64,000 nt of DNA from the NCBI GenBank assembly GCA_019117065.1, contig DXAK01000012.1, forward strand, positions 157,342 through 221,341. Reading direction: 5' to 3'. The stretch comes from Candidatus Mediterraneibacter pullicola (GTDB lineage: Bacteria; Bacillota; Clostridia; Lachnospirales; Lachnospiraceae). Numbering within the stretch: position 1 is the first letter of the stretch; each line of letters begins with the position of its first letter. The position numbers and the translations under genes were made by a program. This document shows, in pieces, positions 40,814 through 51,678 of this stretch. The notes under the pieces were generated by a model that worked only from the letters and a program-made list of their open reading frames with translations, searched no databases and was not told the origin of the DNA.

Positions 40814-43800
40814 TTGGGACAGACGAGAAGTGACAAGATTTTTTTTCATGTATTTCCCACTCTGAAGGTAGAGGATGATATTCAGATCCTCTTTGAAGAT
40901 GTGGAGGTCAGAAAGATCACGACGAATTCGCACCGTGATTTTCTTCGTGTACACATTTTCAGCCGTCACCTCATCCAGAAGAAACAGATTTTGCAGATGG
41001 AGCAAAGAATTAAGGAACAGCTTTTCGCGAAAACAGCGGTCAATGTGGAGATTATAGAGGAATATGTCCTTTCCGGACAGTATACGCCGGAGATGCTTAT
41101 GGAGGAATATCGGGAGAGTATTCTCCTTGAACTACGCGAAAAGAGTATGCTTGCCGCAAATATGTTTGCACAGGCTAAGATCCATTATGAGAAGGGGAAT
41201 ATAGTCTGTCTTGAATTGTTAGATACGATTGTGTCGGAGGGGCGCAAAGAAGAAATCCTCAAACTTCTTGATAGAATTTTTACCCAGAGATTTCATATGA
41301 CGGCGGATATCCGGGTAACTTATCGAGAGCCTGACGGAGAGGGCACAAGGGAGTATGACGAGCAAAGGATTCAGCAGGAGATCAATGCGATTTTTGAGCG
41401 GCCTGCCGGGGTGAAAATGGCTGGGAACGATACAAGTTCCGCGGAACATACTTCCGAGGGGAAGATTTCCGGGAAAAGGACATCTTCGGGCAGCATCTCC
41501 GGAAATTCCGGCACTGGAAGAGGAAAGAAAGGCTTTAAAAAGAATGAATTTCAGAAGAAAGACTTCCATCGTCCGGTCAAGACCGGCGATGATCCAAACC
41601 TGATCTATGGCAGAAACTTTGACGATGAACCTATCATGCTTGATCAGGTTATTACAGAGATGGGTGAGATTACCATCCATGGGAAGATCATAAACTTTGA
41701 TACAAGAGAGATCCGGAATGAAAAAACGATCATTATGTTTGCGGTGACGGATTTTTCGGATACTATTACTGTCAAGATGTTTGCGCGCAATGATCAGCTT
41801 CCAGAGATTTTAGGAGAATTGAAAAAGGGAGCTTTTGTTAAAATCAAAGGCGTGACTACTATTGACAAATTCGATGGGGAGCTGACCATCGGCTCTGTCA
41901 CAGGGATTAAGAAGATCGGGGATTTCACCGTGACGAGAAAAGATCTAAGCCCTTTGAAACGCGTGGAACTTCACTGTCATACAAAGATGAGTGATATGGA
42001 CGGCGTCTCTGAGGTGAAAGATATTGTGAAGCGGGCTCATGACTGGGGACACCCAGCCATTGCCATCACAGATCACGGTGTGGCGCAGGCATTTCCGGAT
42101 GCGAATCACTATGTCGAGACTCTGGACAAAGACGATCCTTTTAAGATTATCTATGGCGTGGAGGGATATGTGGTAGACGATCTGACAGAGATTGCAGTCA
42201 ATGCAGGGGATCAGTCCCTCGATGATACATACATCGTATTTGATATCGAGACGACAGGATTTAGTTCTATCCGCGACCGGATCATCGAGATCGGGGCGGT
42301 AAAGGTCGTGAACGGAAAGATTGTAGATCAATTCAGCACATTTGTGAATCCCAAACGCCCGATCCCATTTGAGATTACAAACCTGACGGGGATCACAGAC
42401 GAGATGGTCATGGGATCTCCAGCGATTGAAGAGGTACTCCCGCAGTTTCTTGAATTTGTCGGGGACGGGGTGCTGGTTGCCCACAATGCAGGATTTGATG
42501 TGGGATTTATCGAGCAGAATTGCCGGAATCTGGGATTAGACGATCATTTTGTGTATGTGGATACCGTGGCTTTGGCAAGGGTGCTCCTCCCGACTTTGTC
42601 TAAGTACAAGCTGAATATTGTGGCAAAGGCGCTGAATATTTCCCTTGAGAATCATCATCGTGCGGTGGATGACGCCGGGGCCACAGCGGAGATCTTTGTA
42701 AAGTTTGTGGAGATGTTAAAAAAGGATAATATTGCGACTTTAAAGGAAGTGAACCGATATGGAGACCGGAACGTGAACGCCATTCGGAAAATGCCGACTC
42801 ATCACATTATCATCCTTGCAAAAAATGATATTGGAAGATATAACTTGTACCGTCTGATTACGGAATCGCATCTGACGTATTACGCAAGGCGTCCAAGGAT
42901 TCCAAAGAGCCTGCTCAATGAATACCGGGAAGGGCTTCTTATCGGAAGTGCCTGTGAGGCGGGAGAACTGTATCAGGCTGTGCTTGAAAAGCGCTCTGCA
43001 CAGCAGATTGCCCGACTTGCGGATTTCTATGATTATTATGAGATCCAGCCCATTGGGAACAATCGGTTTATGATTGAGAGTGACCGGGTGGCAGATGTCA
43101 CGTCCGAGGAGGATTTAATGAATCTGAATCGGGAGATCGTGGATTTGGGAGAGAAGTTTGGTAAACCTGTAGTTGCTACATGCGACGTACATTTCCTTGA
43201 TCCTGAGGACGAGGTTTACCGTCGGATCATTATGGCCGGCAAGGGGTTTGACGACGCGGACGTACAGCCGCCGCTCTACCTGCGGACAACGGAGGAAATG
43301 CTGGAAGAATTTGCTTATCTGGGATCGGCAAAAGCGCGGGAGATTGTAATTGACAATCCGGTAAAGATTGCTGGCATGGTCGAGAAGATTGCTCCAGTCA
43401 ATCCGAATAAATGCCCTCCGGTTATTGAGAATTCGGATCAAGAGCTGAGAGATATCTGTTATCGGAAAGCCCATGAGATGTACGGTGAAGAACTTCCCAA
43501 ACAAGTGTCGGAACGTCTTGAAAAGGAACTAAACTCGATTATTTCTAACGGATATGCTGTTATGTATATTATTGCCCAGAGGCTGGTGTGGAAGTCCAAT
43601 GAGGACGGATATCTGGTGGGGTCCCGCGGATCTGTCGGTTCCTCCTTTGCGGCCACCATGGCGGGAATTACCGAGGTGAATCCTTTAAGCCCTCATTATT
43701 ATTGCAGGGAATGCCATTACAGTGATTTTGATTCCGATGAGGTACGGGCTTATGCAGGCGGCTGCGGTTTTGACATGCCAGACAAGAACTGCCCGGTGTG

Positions 43801-45343
43801 CGGGGCGCCTCTTGTTAAAGCAGGATTTGATATCCCCTTTGAGACATTCCTTGGATTTAAGGGGGATAAGGAGCCGGATATCGATCTGAACTTCTCAGGG
43901 GATTATCAGGCAAAGGCACACAAGTATACGGAGGTTCTCTTTGGGGAAGGTCACACTTTCAAGGCGGGAACCATCGGAACGCTTGCGGATAAGACTGCTT
44001 ATGGATTCGTGAGGAATTATTACGAAGATCACGAGCAGAGAAAACGTAAGTGCGAGATTGAGCGGATCACGGAAGGGTGTACGGGGATCCGTCGGAGTAC
44101 CGGTCAGCATCCGGGAGGCATTGTCGTGCTTCCCCACGGGCATGATATCAATGAGTTCACTCCGGTACAACATCCGGCAAACGATATGGAGTGCGGTATC
44201 ATCACGACCCATTTTGATTATCACTCCATCGACCATAATTTACTCAAACTGGATATTCTCGGGCACGATGATCCCACCATGATCCGCACGCTTGAGGACT
44301 ATATTACATCGGACGCCATGGAGAATGAGTATAACGAGGACCACCCTTTCATAGCCACAGAGATCCCGCTGGATGATGAGAAGGTGATCGAGCTGTTCCA
44401 CGGGACAGATGTGCTGGGCATCAAGCCAGAGGACATCGACGGCTGCAAGCTAGGCTGCCTTGGTATTCCAGAGTTTGGGACAGATTTCGTTCTTCAGATG
44501 GTGGAAGATACAAAACCTCAGACTCTCTCCGATCTGATCCGTATCTCGGGCCTGTCTCATGGGACGAACGTATGGTTAGGCAATGCGCAGGAGCTTGTAA
44601 AGTCGGGAAAGGCGACCATCTCCACGGCAATCTGTACAAGGGACGATATTATGATTTATCTTATCAATCAGGGAGTGGAGAGTTCGCTTGCGTTTACCAT
44701 CATGGAGAGTGTCCGAAAGGGAAAGGGCCTAAAACCCGAGTGGGAAGAAGCTATGAAAGCACAGGGGGTGCCAGACTGGTATATCTGGTCCTGTAAGAAA
44801 ATCAGCTACATGTTTCCAAAGGCCCATGCGGCCGCCTATGTCATGATGGCGTACCGCATCGCTTACTGTAAAATCAATTATCCGCTGGCATACTATGCTG
44901 CTTATTTCGGTATCCGGGCAGACGCATTTTCTTATGAGATTATGTGTCAGGGCAAGGAAAAACTGGATTACTATATTAAAGATTATAAAAGGCGCAGTGA
45001 TTCCCTGAGCAAGAAAGAGCAGGACATGATGAAGGATATGAAGATTGTTCAGGAGATGTATGCCAGAGGATTTGAATTCATGCCCATTGATATTTACCGG
45101 GCTAAAGCGAAGATGTTTCAGATCATCGACGGAAAACTCATGCCCTCCCTTGCCAGCATCGAAGGCATGGGAGACAAAGCCGCAGAGGCGGTGGAAGAGG
45201 CATCCAAGAACGGACCGTACCTATCCCTTGATGATTTCCGCCAGAGAACTAAGGTCAGCAAGACGGTCATTGACCTGATGGCAGAGTTAAGATTGTTCGG
45301 GGATCTGCCCCAGAGCAATCAGCTGTCACTGTTCGACCTGTAA
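40814..45343 (+). CDS. polC: DNA polymerase III alpha subunit, PolC type (probable TTG start)
   Basis: OB domain, PHP (VELHCHTKMSDMDGVS), inserted DEDD exonuclease (YIVFDIETTGFSSIRDRIIEIGAV), polymerase core (GSRGSVGSSFAATMAGITEVNPL; EPDIDLNFSGDYQAKAHKY). 1509 aa. Confidence 0.98.
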   Translation: MGQTRSDKIFFHVFPTLKVEDDIQILFEDVEVRKITTNSHRDFLRVHIFSRHLIQKKQILQMEQRIKEQLFAKTAVNVEIIEEYVLSGQYTPEMLMEEYRESILLELREKSMLAANMFAQAKIHYEKGNIVCLELLDTIVSEGRKEEILKLLDRIFTQRFHMTADIRVTYREPDGEGTREYDEQRIQQEINAIFERPAGVKMAGNDTSSAEHTSEGKISGKRTSSGSISGNSGTGRGKKGFKKNEFQKKDFHRPVKTGDDPNLIYGRNFDDEPIMLDQVITEMGEITIHGKIINFDTREIRNEKTIIMFAVTDFSDTITVKMFARNDQLPEILGELKKGAFVKIKGVTTIDKFDGELTIGSVTGIKKIGDFTVTRKDLSPLKRVELHCHTKMSDMDGVSEVKDIVKRAHDWGHPAIAITDHGVAQAFPDANHYVETLDKDDPFKIIYGVEGYVVDDLTEIAVNAGDQSLDDTYIVFDIETTGFSSIRDRIIEIGAVKVVNGKIVDQFSTFVNPKRPIPFEITNLTGITDEMVMGSPAIEEVLPQFLEFVGDGVLVAHNAGFDVGFIEQNCRNLGLDDHFVYVDTVALARVLLPTLSKYKLNIVAKALNISLENHHRAVDDAGATAEIFVKFVEMLKKDNIATLKEVNRYGDRNVNAIRKMPTHHIIILAKNDIGRYNLYRLITESHLTYYARRPRIPKSLLNEYREGLLIGSACEAGELYQAVLEKRSAQQIARLADFYDYYEIQPIGNNRFMIESDRVADVTSEEDLMNLNREIVDLGEKFGKPVVATCDVHFLDPEDEVYRRIIMAGKGFDDADVQPPLYLRTTEEMLEEFAYLGSAKAREIVIDNPVKIAGMVEKIAPVNPNKCPPVIENSDQELRDICYRKAHEMYGEELPKQVSERLEKELNSIISNGYAVMYIIAQRLVWKSNEDGYLVGSRGSVGSSFAATMAGITEVNPLSPHYYCRECHYSDFDSDEVRAYAGGCGFDMPDKNCPVCGAPLVKAGFDIPFETFLGFKGDKEPDIDLNFSGDYQAKAHKYTEVLFGEGHTFKAGTIGTLADKTAYGFVRNYYEDHEQRKRKCEIERITEGCTGIRRSTGQHPGGIVVLPHGHDINEFTPVQHPANDMECGIITTHFDYHSIDHNLLKLDILGHDDPTMIRTLEDYITSDAMENEYNEDHPFIATEIPLDDEKVIELFHGTDVLGIKPEDIDGCKLGCLGIPEFGTDFVLQMVEDTKPQTLSDLIRISGLSHGTNVWLGNAQELVKSGKATISTAICTRDDIMIYLINQGVESSLAFTIMESVRKGKGLKPEWEEAMKAQGVPDWYIWSCKKISYMFPKAHAAAYVMMAYRIAYCKINYPLAYYAAYFGIRADAFSYEIMCQGKEKLDYYIKDYKRRSDSLSKKEQDMMKDMKIVQEMYARGFEFMPIDIYRAKAKMFQIIDGKLMPSLASIEGMGDKAAEAVEEASKNGPYLSLDDFRQRTKVSKTVIDLMAELRLFGDLPQSNQLSLFDL

Positions 45344-45524
45344 AACAGATAGGCAGACTAAAATGTTTCTGCGGAGAAACCGCGGGATTCTGCGGGAGAA
45401 AACATCCGGCATAGACGCGGCAGATTCTCTGTGTTATAATGTCCTTTAAAGCAGAACATGGCGGGTAGAAGCGCTGTATTTTCATCTTGGCTCTTTTGCA
45501 AAAATAAGAACGGAGGATAAGGAA

Positions 45525-46760
45525 ATGTACGATTTTGAGGAAATTAGGAACACAGACCCACAGATTGCGGATGCGATCAAAGCAGAGATGGAGCGGCAGA
45601 ATTCCCATATTGAGCTGATCGCATCTGAGAACTGGGTGAGCAAAGCGGTGATGGCGGCGATGGGAAGTCCCCTCACCAACAAATACGCGGAAGGATACCC
45701 GGGTAAGAGGTATTACGGAGGATGCCAGTGCGTCGACGTGGCGGAAGATCTGGCGAGGGAACGCGCAAAAGAACTTTTCGGCTGTGAATACGCAAATGTT
45801 CAGCCCCATTCCGGCGCTCAGGCGAATATGGCGGTTATGTTTGCCATGTTGACGCCGGGCGACACCGTGATGGGTATGAACCTCGATCACGGCGGCCATC
45901 TGACTCATGGTTCACCGGTCAATATGTCCGGGAAATATTTCCATATCGTTCCTTACGGAGTCAATGATGAAGGTGTGATCGATTATGACAATGTCCTTTC
46001 CATTGCAAAAGAGTGCAGACCAAAGCTTATCATAGCTGGGGCCAGCGCTTATGCAAGAACCATTGATTTCAAACGATTCCGTGAGATCGCGGACGAAGTT
46101 GGCGCATACCTTATGGTAGATATGGCACACATTGCAGGGCTGGTGGCCGCAGGGCTGCATCCCAGTCCGATTCCGTATGCGCATGTGACGACAACGACCA
46201 CACATAAAACGCTGCGGGGACCGAGAGGTGGTATGATCCTTTCAAGCAATGAAGTGAATGAGAAGTTCAATTTTAATAAGGCGGTATTTCCGGGAATCCA
46301 GGGCGGGCCGCTTATGCATGTGATCGCGGCGAAGGCTGTCTGCTTCAAGGAGGCGCTGCAGCCAGAGTTTAAAGAGTATCAGGCGCAGATCATAAAGAAT
46401 ACCAAGGCGCTCTGTGAAGGATTGCAGAAACGCGGTATTAAGATCGTATCGGGTGGTACGGACAACCATCTGATACTGGTTGACTTAACAGAGAAGGACG
46501 TAAGTGGAAAAGAGCTGGAGAAACGTCTTGATGATGCTCATATTACGTGTAATAAGAATACGATTCCAAATGATCCCCGTTCCCCGTTCGTAACGAGCGG
46601 TGTCAGGCTGGGGACGCCGGCGGTTACGACGCGCGGAATGAACGAAGCCGATATGGATAAGATCGCAGGGATCATCGCGATGGTGATTGAAAGTGAGGAC
46701 AATATAGAAGCGGCCAGAAAACTGACGGCAGAACTGACAGAGAAATATCCTCTGTGCTAA
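45525..46760 (+). CDS. glyA: Serine hydroxymethyltransferase
   Basis: [49 protein letters not shown]. Confidence 0.97.
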   Translation: MYDFEEIRNTDPQIADAIKAEMERQNSHIELIASENWVSKAVMAAMGSPLTNKYAEGYPGKRYYGGCQCVDVAEDLARERAKELFGCEYANVQPHSGAQANMAVMFAMLTPGDTVMGMNLDHGGHLTHGSPVNMSGKYFHIVPYGVNDEGVIDYDNVLSIAKECRPKLIIAGASAYARTIDFKRFREIADEVGAYLMVDMAHIAGLVAAGLHPSPIPYAHVTTTTTHKTLRGPRGGMILSSNEVNEKFNFNKAVFPGIQGGPLMHVIAAKAVCFKEALQPEFKEYQAQIIKNTKALCEGLQKRGIKIVSGGTDNHLILVDLTEKDVSGKELEKRLDDAHITCNKNTIPNDPRSPFVTSGVRLGTPAVTTRGMNEADMDKIAGIIAMVIESEDNIEAARKLTAELTEKYPLC

Positions 46761-46824
46761 ATATATCTTTTTTATACAGATGAACAGTAAAAAGTTTTTG
46801 AAACTTTGTTTTTCCTAAAAGCAT

Positions 46825-46911
46825 ACGATATCCACAGAACTGTAATTGCATCGCGGCTTCGGGGCTACTGCGCTCTACTTGCTGCTTACGCAATACAGTT
46901 CTGTGGATATC
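46825..46911 (+). terminator. Long structured intergenic hairpin, element B, after glyA
   Basis: ATATCCACAGAACTGTAATTGC…GCAATACAGTTCTGTGGATAT; shares architecture and core GCGGCTTCG…GCTCTACT with element A. Confidence 0.75.
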
Positions 46912-47017
46912 TTGTTTTCCGAAAAGGGAAGTTTGACCTTTCGCTTTTGATACTTGCAATTTCAGCTTCCCCGTGCTATTCTTTACTATGTCGTGCTAAA
47001 GCGCGAAAGAATAAACT

Positions 47018-47132
47018 CAGGAGAGTCTGTTCCCTTACTGTTGTAGCAAAAGGGAAGAGCGCCGAAGGTGTAAGCGGTACTGTGCAGCTTTGTATCAGGT
47101 ACCGTGAGTCTCTCAGGCAAAAGGATGGAGGT
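47018..47132 (+). ncRNA. Glycine riboswitch aptamer
   Basis: GGAGAG…GCGCCGAAGGTGTAAGCGG…GAGTCTCTCAGGCAAAAGGATGGAGG matches the conserved glycine aptamer core; directly upstream of an AGCS symporter. Confidence 0.9.
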
Positions 47133-47140
47133 ATAAAGGA

Positions 47141-48559
47141 ATGTTTGAGCAGATCGATACGATCATCAAAACGATTGACGACAAGGTGTGGGGACTGCCG
47201 TTGATCACTCTGATCCTGTTTACAGGATTTCTTCTCACAGTTCGGTTAGGGCTTTTACAAGTAAAGCATCTCGGAAAAGCATTGAAATTCATGGTGAAAA
47301 ATGAAGAAGAAGGCCACGGGGAAGTGACCAGTTTCGGAGCGCTGTGCACGGCGTTGTCCGCCACGATCGGAACCGGAAATATTACTGGTGTTGCTACGGC
47401 TCTGGCGGCTGGAGGACCGGGAGCATTGTTCTGGATGGTAGTTGCGGCATTTTTGGGAATGGCAACCAAATATGCGGAAGGACTTCTTGCGATTAAGTAC
47501 CGTATGATTGACGCTGACGGCCATGTTCTTGGCGGGCCGTTCTATTATATTGAGAACGGCATGGGAAAGAAATGGAGATGGCTGGCAAAGATCTTCGCGT
47601 TTTTCGGAGCGTGTGTCGGTCTGTTTGGCATCGGTACATTTACACAGGTGAACAGCATTGCCTCGGCAGTAAAGAACTTTTTTGATCCGAATTCTGCGCA
47701 TGTGGCGTTCTCTATGTTTGGAAGGGACTACTCTCTGGCGACAGTCATAACAGGGCTTGTCCTAACATTGTGCGTGGGGCTTGTGGTGATCGGTGGGATC
47801 AAGCGTATTGCGAAAGTGTCGGAGGTTGTGGTGCCTTTTATGGCGATTCTATATGTAGTACTTGCGCTTATAATCATTTTTACAAATATTACCGCAGTTC
47901 CGGCGGCTCTTATCTCTATTGTAAAGTCTGCTTTTACTGGAAGCGCACTGGCAGGAGGAACGCTGGGAACGATGGTTATGGCGATGCAGCAGGGTATCGC
48001 AAGGGGAATATTTTCCAATGAATCCGGTCTTGGAAGCGCGCCTATCGCAGCGGCAGCGGCCATGACAAAGGAGCCGGCGCGTCAGGGTCTCGTATCCATG
48101 ACAGGTACATTTATTGATACGATCATCATCTGTACGATGACAGGATTGTCTATCGTCATCGCAGGGACATGGATGGATCCAGATCTGGAAGGTGTGGAGA
48201 TCACTATGGCAGCGTTTCAGAAAGGACTACCCTTCCCACCGGAAGCGGCATCGTTCTCACTGATGGTTTGTCTGGTGTTCTTTGCGTTTACTACGATCCT
48301 TGGATGGAATTATTATGGCGAAAGGTGTATCGAATATCTTTTCAACAGGGAGCAGTCTGTTGTCAAAGGGTATCGTTGGCTATATATTCTGGCAGTATTT
48401 ATCGGACCTTATATGACGGTGGCGGCAGTTTGGAATATCGCGGATATCTTTAACGCATTGATGGCGTTCCCCAATCTGATTGCTTTGCTTGCGCTGAGCG
48501 GAGTAGTGGTGAGGGAGTCAAAGGATTATTTCCAGAGGCTTAAAAAAGAAAAACAGTAA
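47141..48559 (+). CDS. AGCS-family sodium:alanine/glycine symporter
   Basis: LCTALSATIGTGNITGVATALAAGGPGALFWM; QQGIARGIFSNESGLGSAPIAAAAA. Confidence 0.95.
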   Translation: MFEQIDTIIKTIDDKVWGLPLITLILFTGFLLTVRLGLLQVKHLGKALKFMVKNEEEGHGEVTSFGALCTALSATIGTGNITGVATALAAGGPGALFWMVVAAFLGMATKYAEGLLAIKYRMIDADGHVLGGPFYYIENGMGKKWRWLAKIFAFFGACVGLFGIGTFTQVNSIASAVKNFFDPNSAHVAFSMFGRDYSLATVITGLVLTLCVGLVVIGGIKRIAKVSEVVVPFMAILYVVLALIIIFTNITAVPAALISIVKSAFTGSALAGGTLGTMVMAMQQGIARGIFSNESGLGSAPIAAAAAMTKEPARQGLVSMTGTFIDTIIICTMTGLSIVIAGTWMDPDLEGVEITMAAFQKGLPFPPEAASFSLMVCLVFFAFTTILGWNYYGERCIEYLFNREQSVVKGYRWLYILAVFIGPYMTVAAVWNIADIFNALMAFPNLIALLALSGVVVRESKDYFQRLKKEKQ

Positions 48560-48578
48560 TTATTATAGGCAAAACAGT

Positions 48579-48626
48579 AAGTACAGTCTGTATTCATGAC
48601 AAGTGAGTACAGACTGTTTTTTTATA
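48579..48626 (+). terminator. Rho-independent terminator
   Basis: TACAGTCTGTA…TACAGACTGTTTTTTT. Confidence 0.85.
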
Positions 48627-48735
48627 TATATGGAAATGACAGAATATTTTTGATTCTTTTCTAGACTTGTTTGCAAAACATATAAATAAATCTCTGAAAC
48701 GGACAAACTTTTGGAAAGTAGAGGAAATTATAAAA

Positions 48736-48782
48736 ATACATGATCGTGTGTTTTGGGGATTGCATTACACTATATTTTGTAT
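48736..48782 (+). promoter_or_regulatory. Putative tandem NrdR boxes upstream of nrdD
   Basis: ATACATGATCGTGTGT (48736-48751) and ACACTATATTTTGTAT (48767-48782), starts 31 bp apart, resembling acaCwAtATaTwGtgt. Confidence 0.45.
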
Positions 48783-48878
48783 TAGAATAGGTTTCAGACG
48801 GATGATGGTGCTGTTGGCGGGCATCGTTCCAAATATAGATACACAATAGTGAGAAAAGAGAAGAGAGGGAGAATCAGG

Positions 48879-51038
48879 ATGAAGATCATTAAGCGAAACG
48901 GAGCAGAAGAAGTATTCGATATCAAGAAAATTGTGATCGCGGTGACAAAGGCGGATACATCAGCAGAGAATAGAAGCCTGACAGACGCGCAGATTGAAGA
49001 TATCGCAGAGTTTGTCGAGTTCAAGTGCAATAAGTTAAACCGTGCGGTTTCCGTGGAGGAGATCCAAGATATGGTGGAGAATCAGATCATGGCAACAGGA
49101 GCTTTCGATCTGGCAAGGAAATATGTGAGATACCGATTTAAACGTTCTCTCGTGCGAAAGGCGAATACAACGGATAACAGAATTCTCTCTCTGATCGAGT
49201 GCAATAACGAGGATGTAAAGCAGGAAAATTCCAACAAAAATCCTGCGGTAAACAGTGTGCAAAGAGATTATATGGCCGGAGAGGTCAGCCGTGATCTGAC
49301 ACAGAGGATGCTGCTCCCCGAAGATATCGTGGAAGCGGACAAAGCAGGAATCATTCATTTCCATGATTCTGATTACTACGCGCAGCATATGCATAACTGC
49401 GATCTTGTCAATCTGGAAGATATGCTCCAGAACGGCACAGTTATCAGCGGTACGATGATTGAGAAGCCTCACAGCTTTTCTACGGCGTGCAACATCGCTA
49501 CGCAGATTATTGCGCAGGTTGCCAGCAACCAGTACGGCGGCCAGAGTATCTCCCTGGCGCATCTGGCTCCTTTCGTGCAGGTGTCAAGAGATAAGATCCG
49601 TGCGGAAGTGATGGAGGAGATGAGGCTGGTCGGATATGAATATCCGGAAAATGTACTTAATGAGATTGTGGAAGGACGTTTGAAAAAAGAGATCACAAAG
49701 GGTGTTCAGACGATTGAGTATCAGGTCATCACGCTTATGACGACCAACGGACAGGCGCCATTTTTGACCGTATTCATGTATCTAAATGAGGCGAAGAGCG
49801 AGGAAGAGAAAAAAGACCTTGCGATGATCATCGAGGAGACTCTGAAACAGCGCTATCAGGGAGTAAAGAACGAAGCAGGAGTATGGGTGACACCAGCGTT
49901 CCCCAAGCTCATCTATGTGCTTGAGGAGGACAACATCGAGGAAGGTACGCCGTATTTCTACCTGACGAAGCTGGCTGCAAAGTGTACGGCAAAACGTCTT
50001 GTGCCGGATTACATTTCCGAGAAGAAGATGAAAGAGCTCAAAGAGGGAAACTGCTTCCCGGTTATGGGATGCAGGAGCGCGTTGAGCCCGTGGCAGGATG
50101 AAAAGGGAAATTATAAGTTCTATGGCCGCTTCAATCAGGGCGTTGTGACAATTAACCTTGTGGATGTGGCGCTGTCATCCGGCGGGGATATGGATAAGTT
50201 CTGGAAGATCTTTGACGAGAGGCTAAATCTGTGCTATCGTGCACTCATGTGCAGGCACAACCGCCTGAAGGGAACATTGTCTGACGCGGCGCCGATCCTC
50301 TGGCAGTACGGCGCGCTGGCAAGACTGAAAAAAGGAGAGACAATCGACAAGTTGCTCTATGGCGGATATTCTACAATCTCCCTCGGATATGCGGGGCTGT
50401 ATGAGTGTGTGAAATACATGACAGGCAAGTCTCACACTGATTCGGAGGCGACGCCGTTTGCCCTTGATGTGATGAAGCATATGAACGATGCGTGCAATCA
50501 GTGGAAAGAGGAGACAAACATCGGATTCAGTATCTACGGTTCACCCATTGAGAGTACTACATATAAGTTCGCAAAATGCCTTCAGAAGCGTTTTGGCATC
50601 GTTCCGGGAGTGACAGACAAGAGCTACATCACCAACAGCTATCATGTACATGTGTGCGAGGAGATTGATGCTTTTGAAAAACTGAAGTTTGAGTCACAGT
50701 TTCAGGCTCTCTCCACAGGCGGGGCGATCAGCTATGTGGAAGTGCCGAACATGCAGGATAATATTCCGGCAGTCCTTCAGGTGATCCGTTTTATCTACGA
50801 TAATATCATGTATGCGGAGCTGAACACAAAGAGCGATTACTGTCAGGAGTGCGGTTACGACGGGGAGATTCAGATCGTGACGACAGAGGACGGCAAGCTT
50901 GAATGGGAGTGCCCGCATTGCGGTAACCGCAATCAGGATACTCTGAACGTAGCAAGACGCACATGCGGTTATATCGGGACACAGTTCTGGAATCAGGGAA
51001 GAACTCAGGAGATTAAGGAGAGAGTTCTGCACTTGTAA
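48879..51038 (+). CDS. nrdD: Anaerobic ribonucleoside-triphosphate reductase
   Basis: ATP-cone N-terminus MKIIKRNGAEEVFDIKKIVIAVTKA; C-terminal zinc site CQECGYDG…CPHCGNRN and glycyl-radical motif RRTCGYIGTQFWNQGR. Confidence 0.97.
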   Translation: MKIIKRNGAEEVFDIKKIVIAVTKADTSAENRSLTDAQIEDIAEFVEFKCNKLNRAVSVEEIQDMVENQIMATGAFDLARKYVRYRFKRSLVRKANTTDNRILSLIECNNEDVKQENSNKNPAVNSVQRDYMAGEVSRDLTQRMLLPEDIVEADKAGIIHFHDSDYYAQHMHNCDLVNLEDMLQNGTVISGTMIEKPHSFSTACNIATQIIAQVASNQYGGQSISLAHLAPFVQVSRDKIRAEVMEEMRLVGYEYPENVLNEIVEGRLKKEITKGVQTIEYQVITLMTTNGQAPFLTVFMYLNEAKSEEEKKDLAMIIEETLKQRYQGVKNEAGVWVTPAFPKLIYVLEEDNIEEGTPYFYLTKLAAKCTAKRLVPDYISEKKMKELKEGNCFPVMGCRSALSPWQDEKGNYKFYGRFNQGVVTINLVDVALSSGGDMDKFWKIFDERLNLCYRALMCRHNRLKGTLSDAAPILWQYGALARLKKGETIDKLLYGGYSTISLGYAGLYECVKYMTGKSHTDSEATPFALDVMKHMNDACNQWKEETNIGFSIYGSPIESTTYKFAKCLQKRFGIVPGVTDKSYITNSYHVHVCEEIDAFEKLKFESQFQALSTGGAISYVEVPNMQDNIPAVLQVIRFIYDNIMYAELNTKSDYCQECGYDGEIQIVTTEDGKLEWECPHCGNRNQDTLNVARRTCGYIGTQFWNQGRTQEIKERVLHL

Positions 51039-51085
51039 GATAATCCGTTATGGTGGAGAAAGATCCGGATAGGGGAGAAGAATCC

Positions 51086-51625
51086 ATGTATTATGGAGAG
51101 ATAAAGAAATGTGATATTGCGAACGGAGAGGGAGTCAGGGTGTCCCTCTTCGTTTCGGGTTGCACCCATCATTGTCCCGGATGTTTTAATCAGGACACAT
51201 GGGACTTTGATTATGGAAAAGAATATACGCAGGAGACAGAAGAGGAAATTTTAAATGCTCTCGCCCCGGATTACATTAACGGACTATCCCTTCTTGGCGG
51301 AGAGCCTTTTGAGCCGCAGAATCAGGCGGTCCTCGTCGAGCTTCTCAGGAAAGTGAAAGAGCGCTATCCCCGGAAAAACATCTGGTGTTACAGCGGATAT
51401 CTCTTTGACAAGGAACTGTTAAGTGAGAGCCGGGCAAGGTGTGAGTACACAGATGAGATGCTGTCCATGCTGGATGTGCTTGTGGACGGGAGATTCGTGG
51501 AAACGCTCAAAGACATCCGTCTCGTGTTTCGCGGGTCGTCGAACCAGAGAGTGATTGACGTACAGAAAAGTCTGGAGGCAGGGGAGATCGTGCTCTGGGA
51601 ACCCAAGGTAAAGCGGGGGATGTGA
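51086..51625 (+). CDS. nrdG: Anaerobic ribonucleoside-triphosphate reductase activating protein (radical SAM)
   Basis: MYYGEIKKCDIANGEGVRVSLFVSGCTHHCPGCFNQDTWDF; CxxxCxxC. Confidence 0.96.
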   Translation: MYYGEIKKCDIANGEGVRVSLFVSGCTHHCPGCFNQDTWDFDYGKEYTQETEEEILNALAPDYINGLSLLGGEPFEPQNQAVLVELLRKVKERYPRKNIWCYSGYLFDKELLSESRARCEYTDEMLSMLDVLVDGRFVETLKDIRLVFRGSSNQRVIDVQKSLEAGEIVLWEPKVKRGM

Positions 51626-51678
51626 GATCTGTCTTTGTTATATAGCTTGATATCGAACAATTTATTTGACTAACGTGC

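Noticed and set aside
40814-45343. Exonuclease domain inside the PolC PHP domain as a novel insertion
   Set aside because: This is the standard PolC-type architecture.
48600-48849. ORF 48667-48849 as a small protein gene upstream of nrdD
   Set aside because: No RBS or recognisable family; overlaps promoter and putative NrdR boxes.
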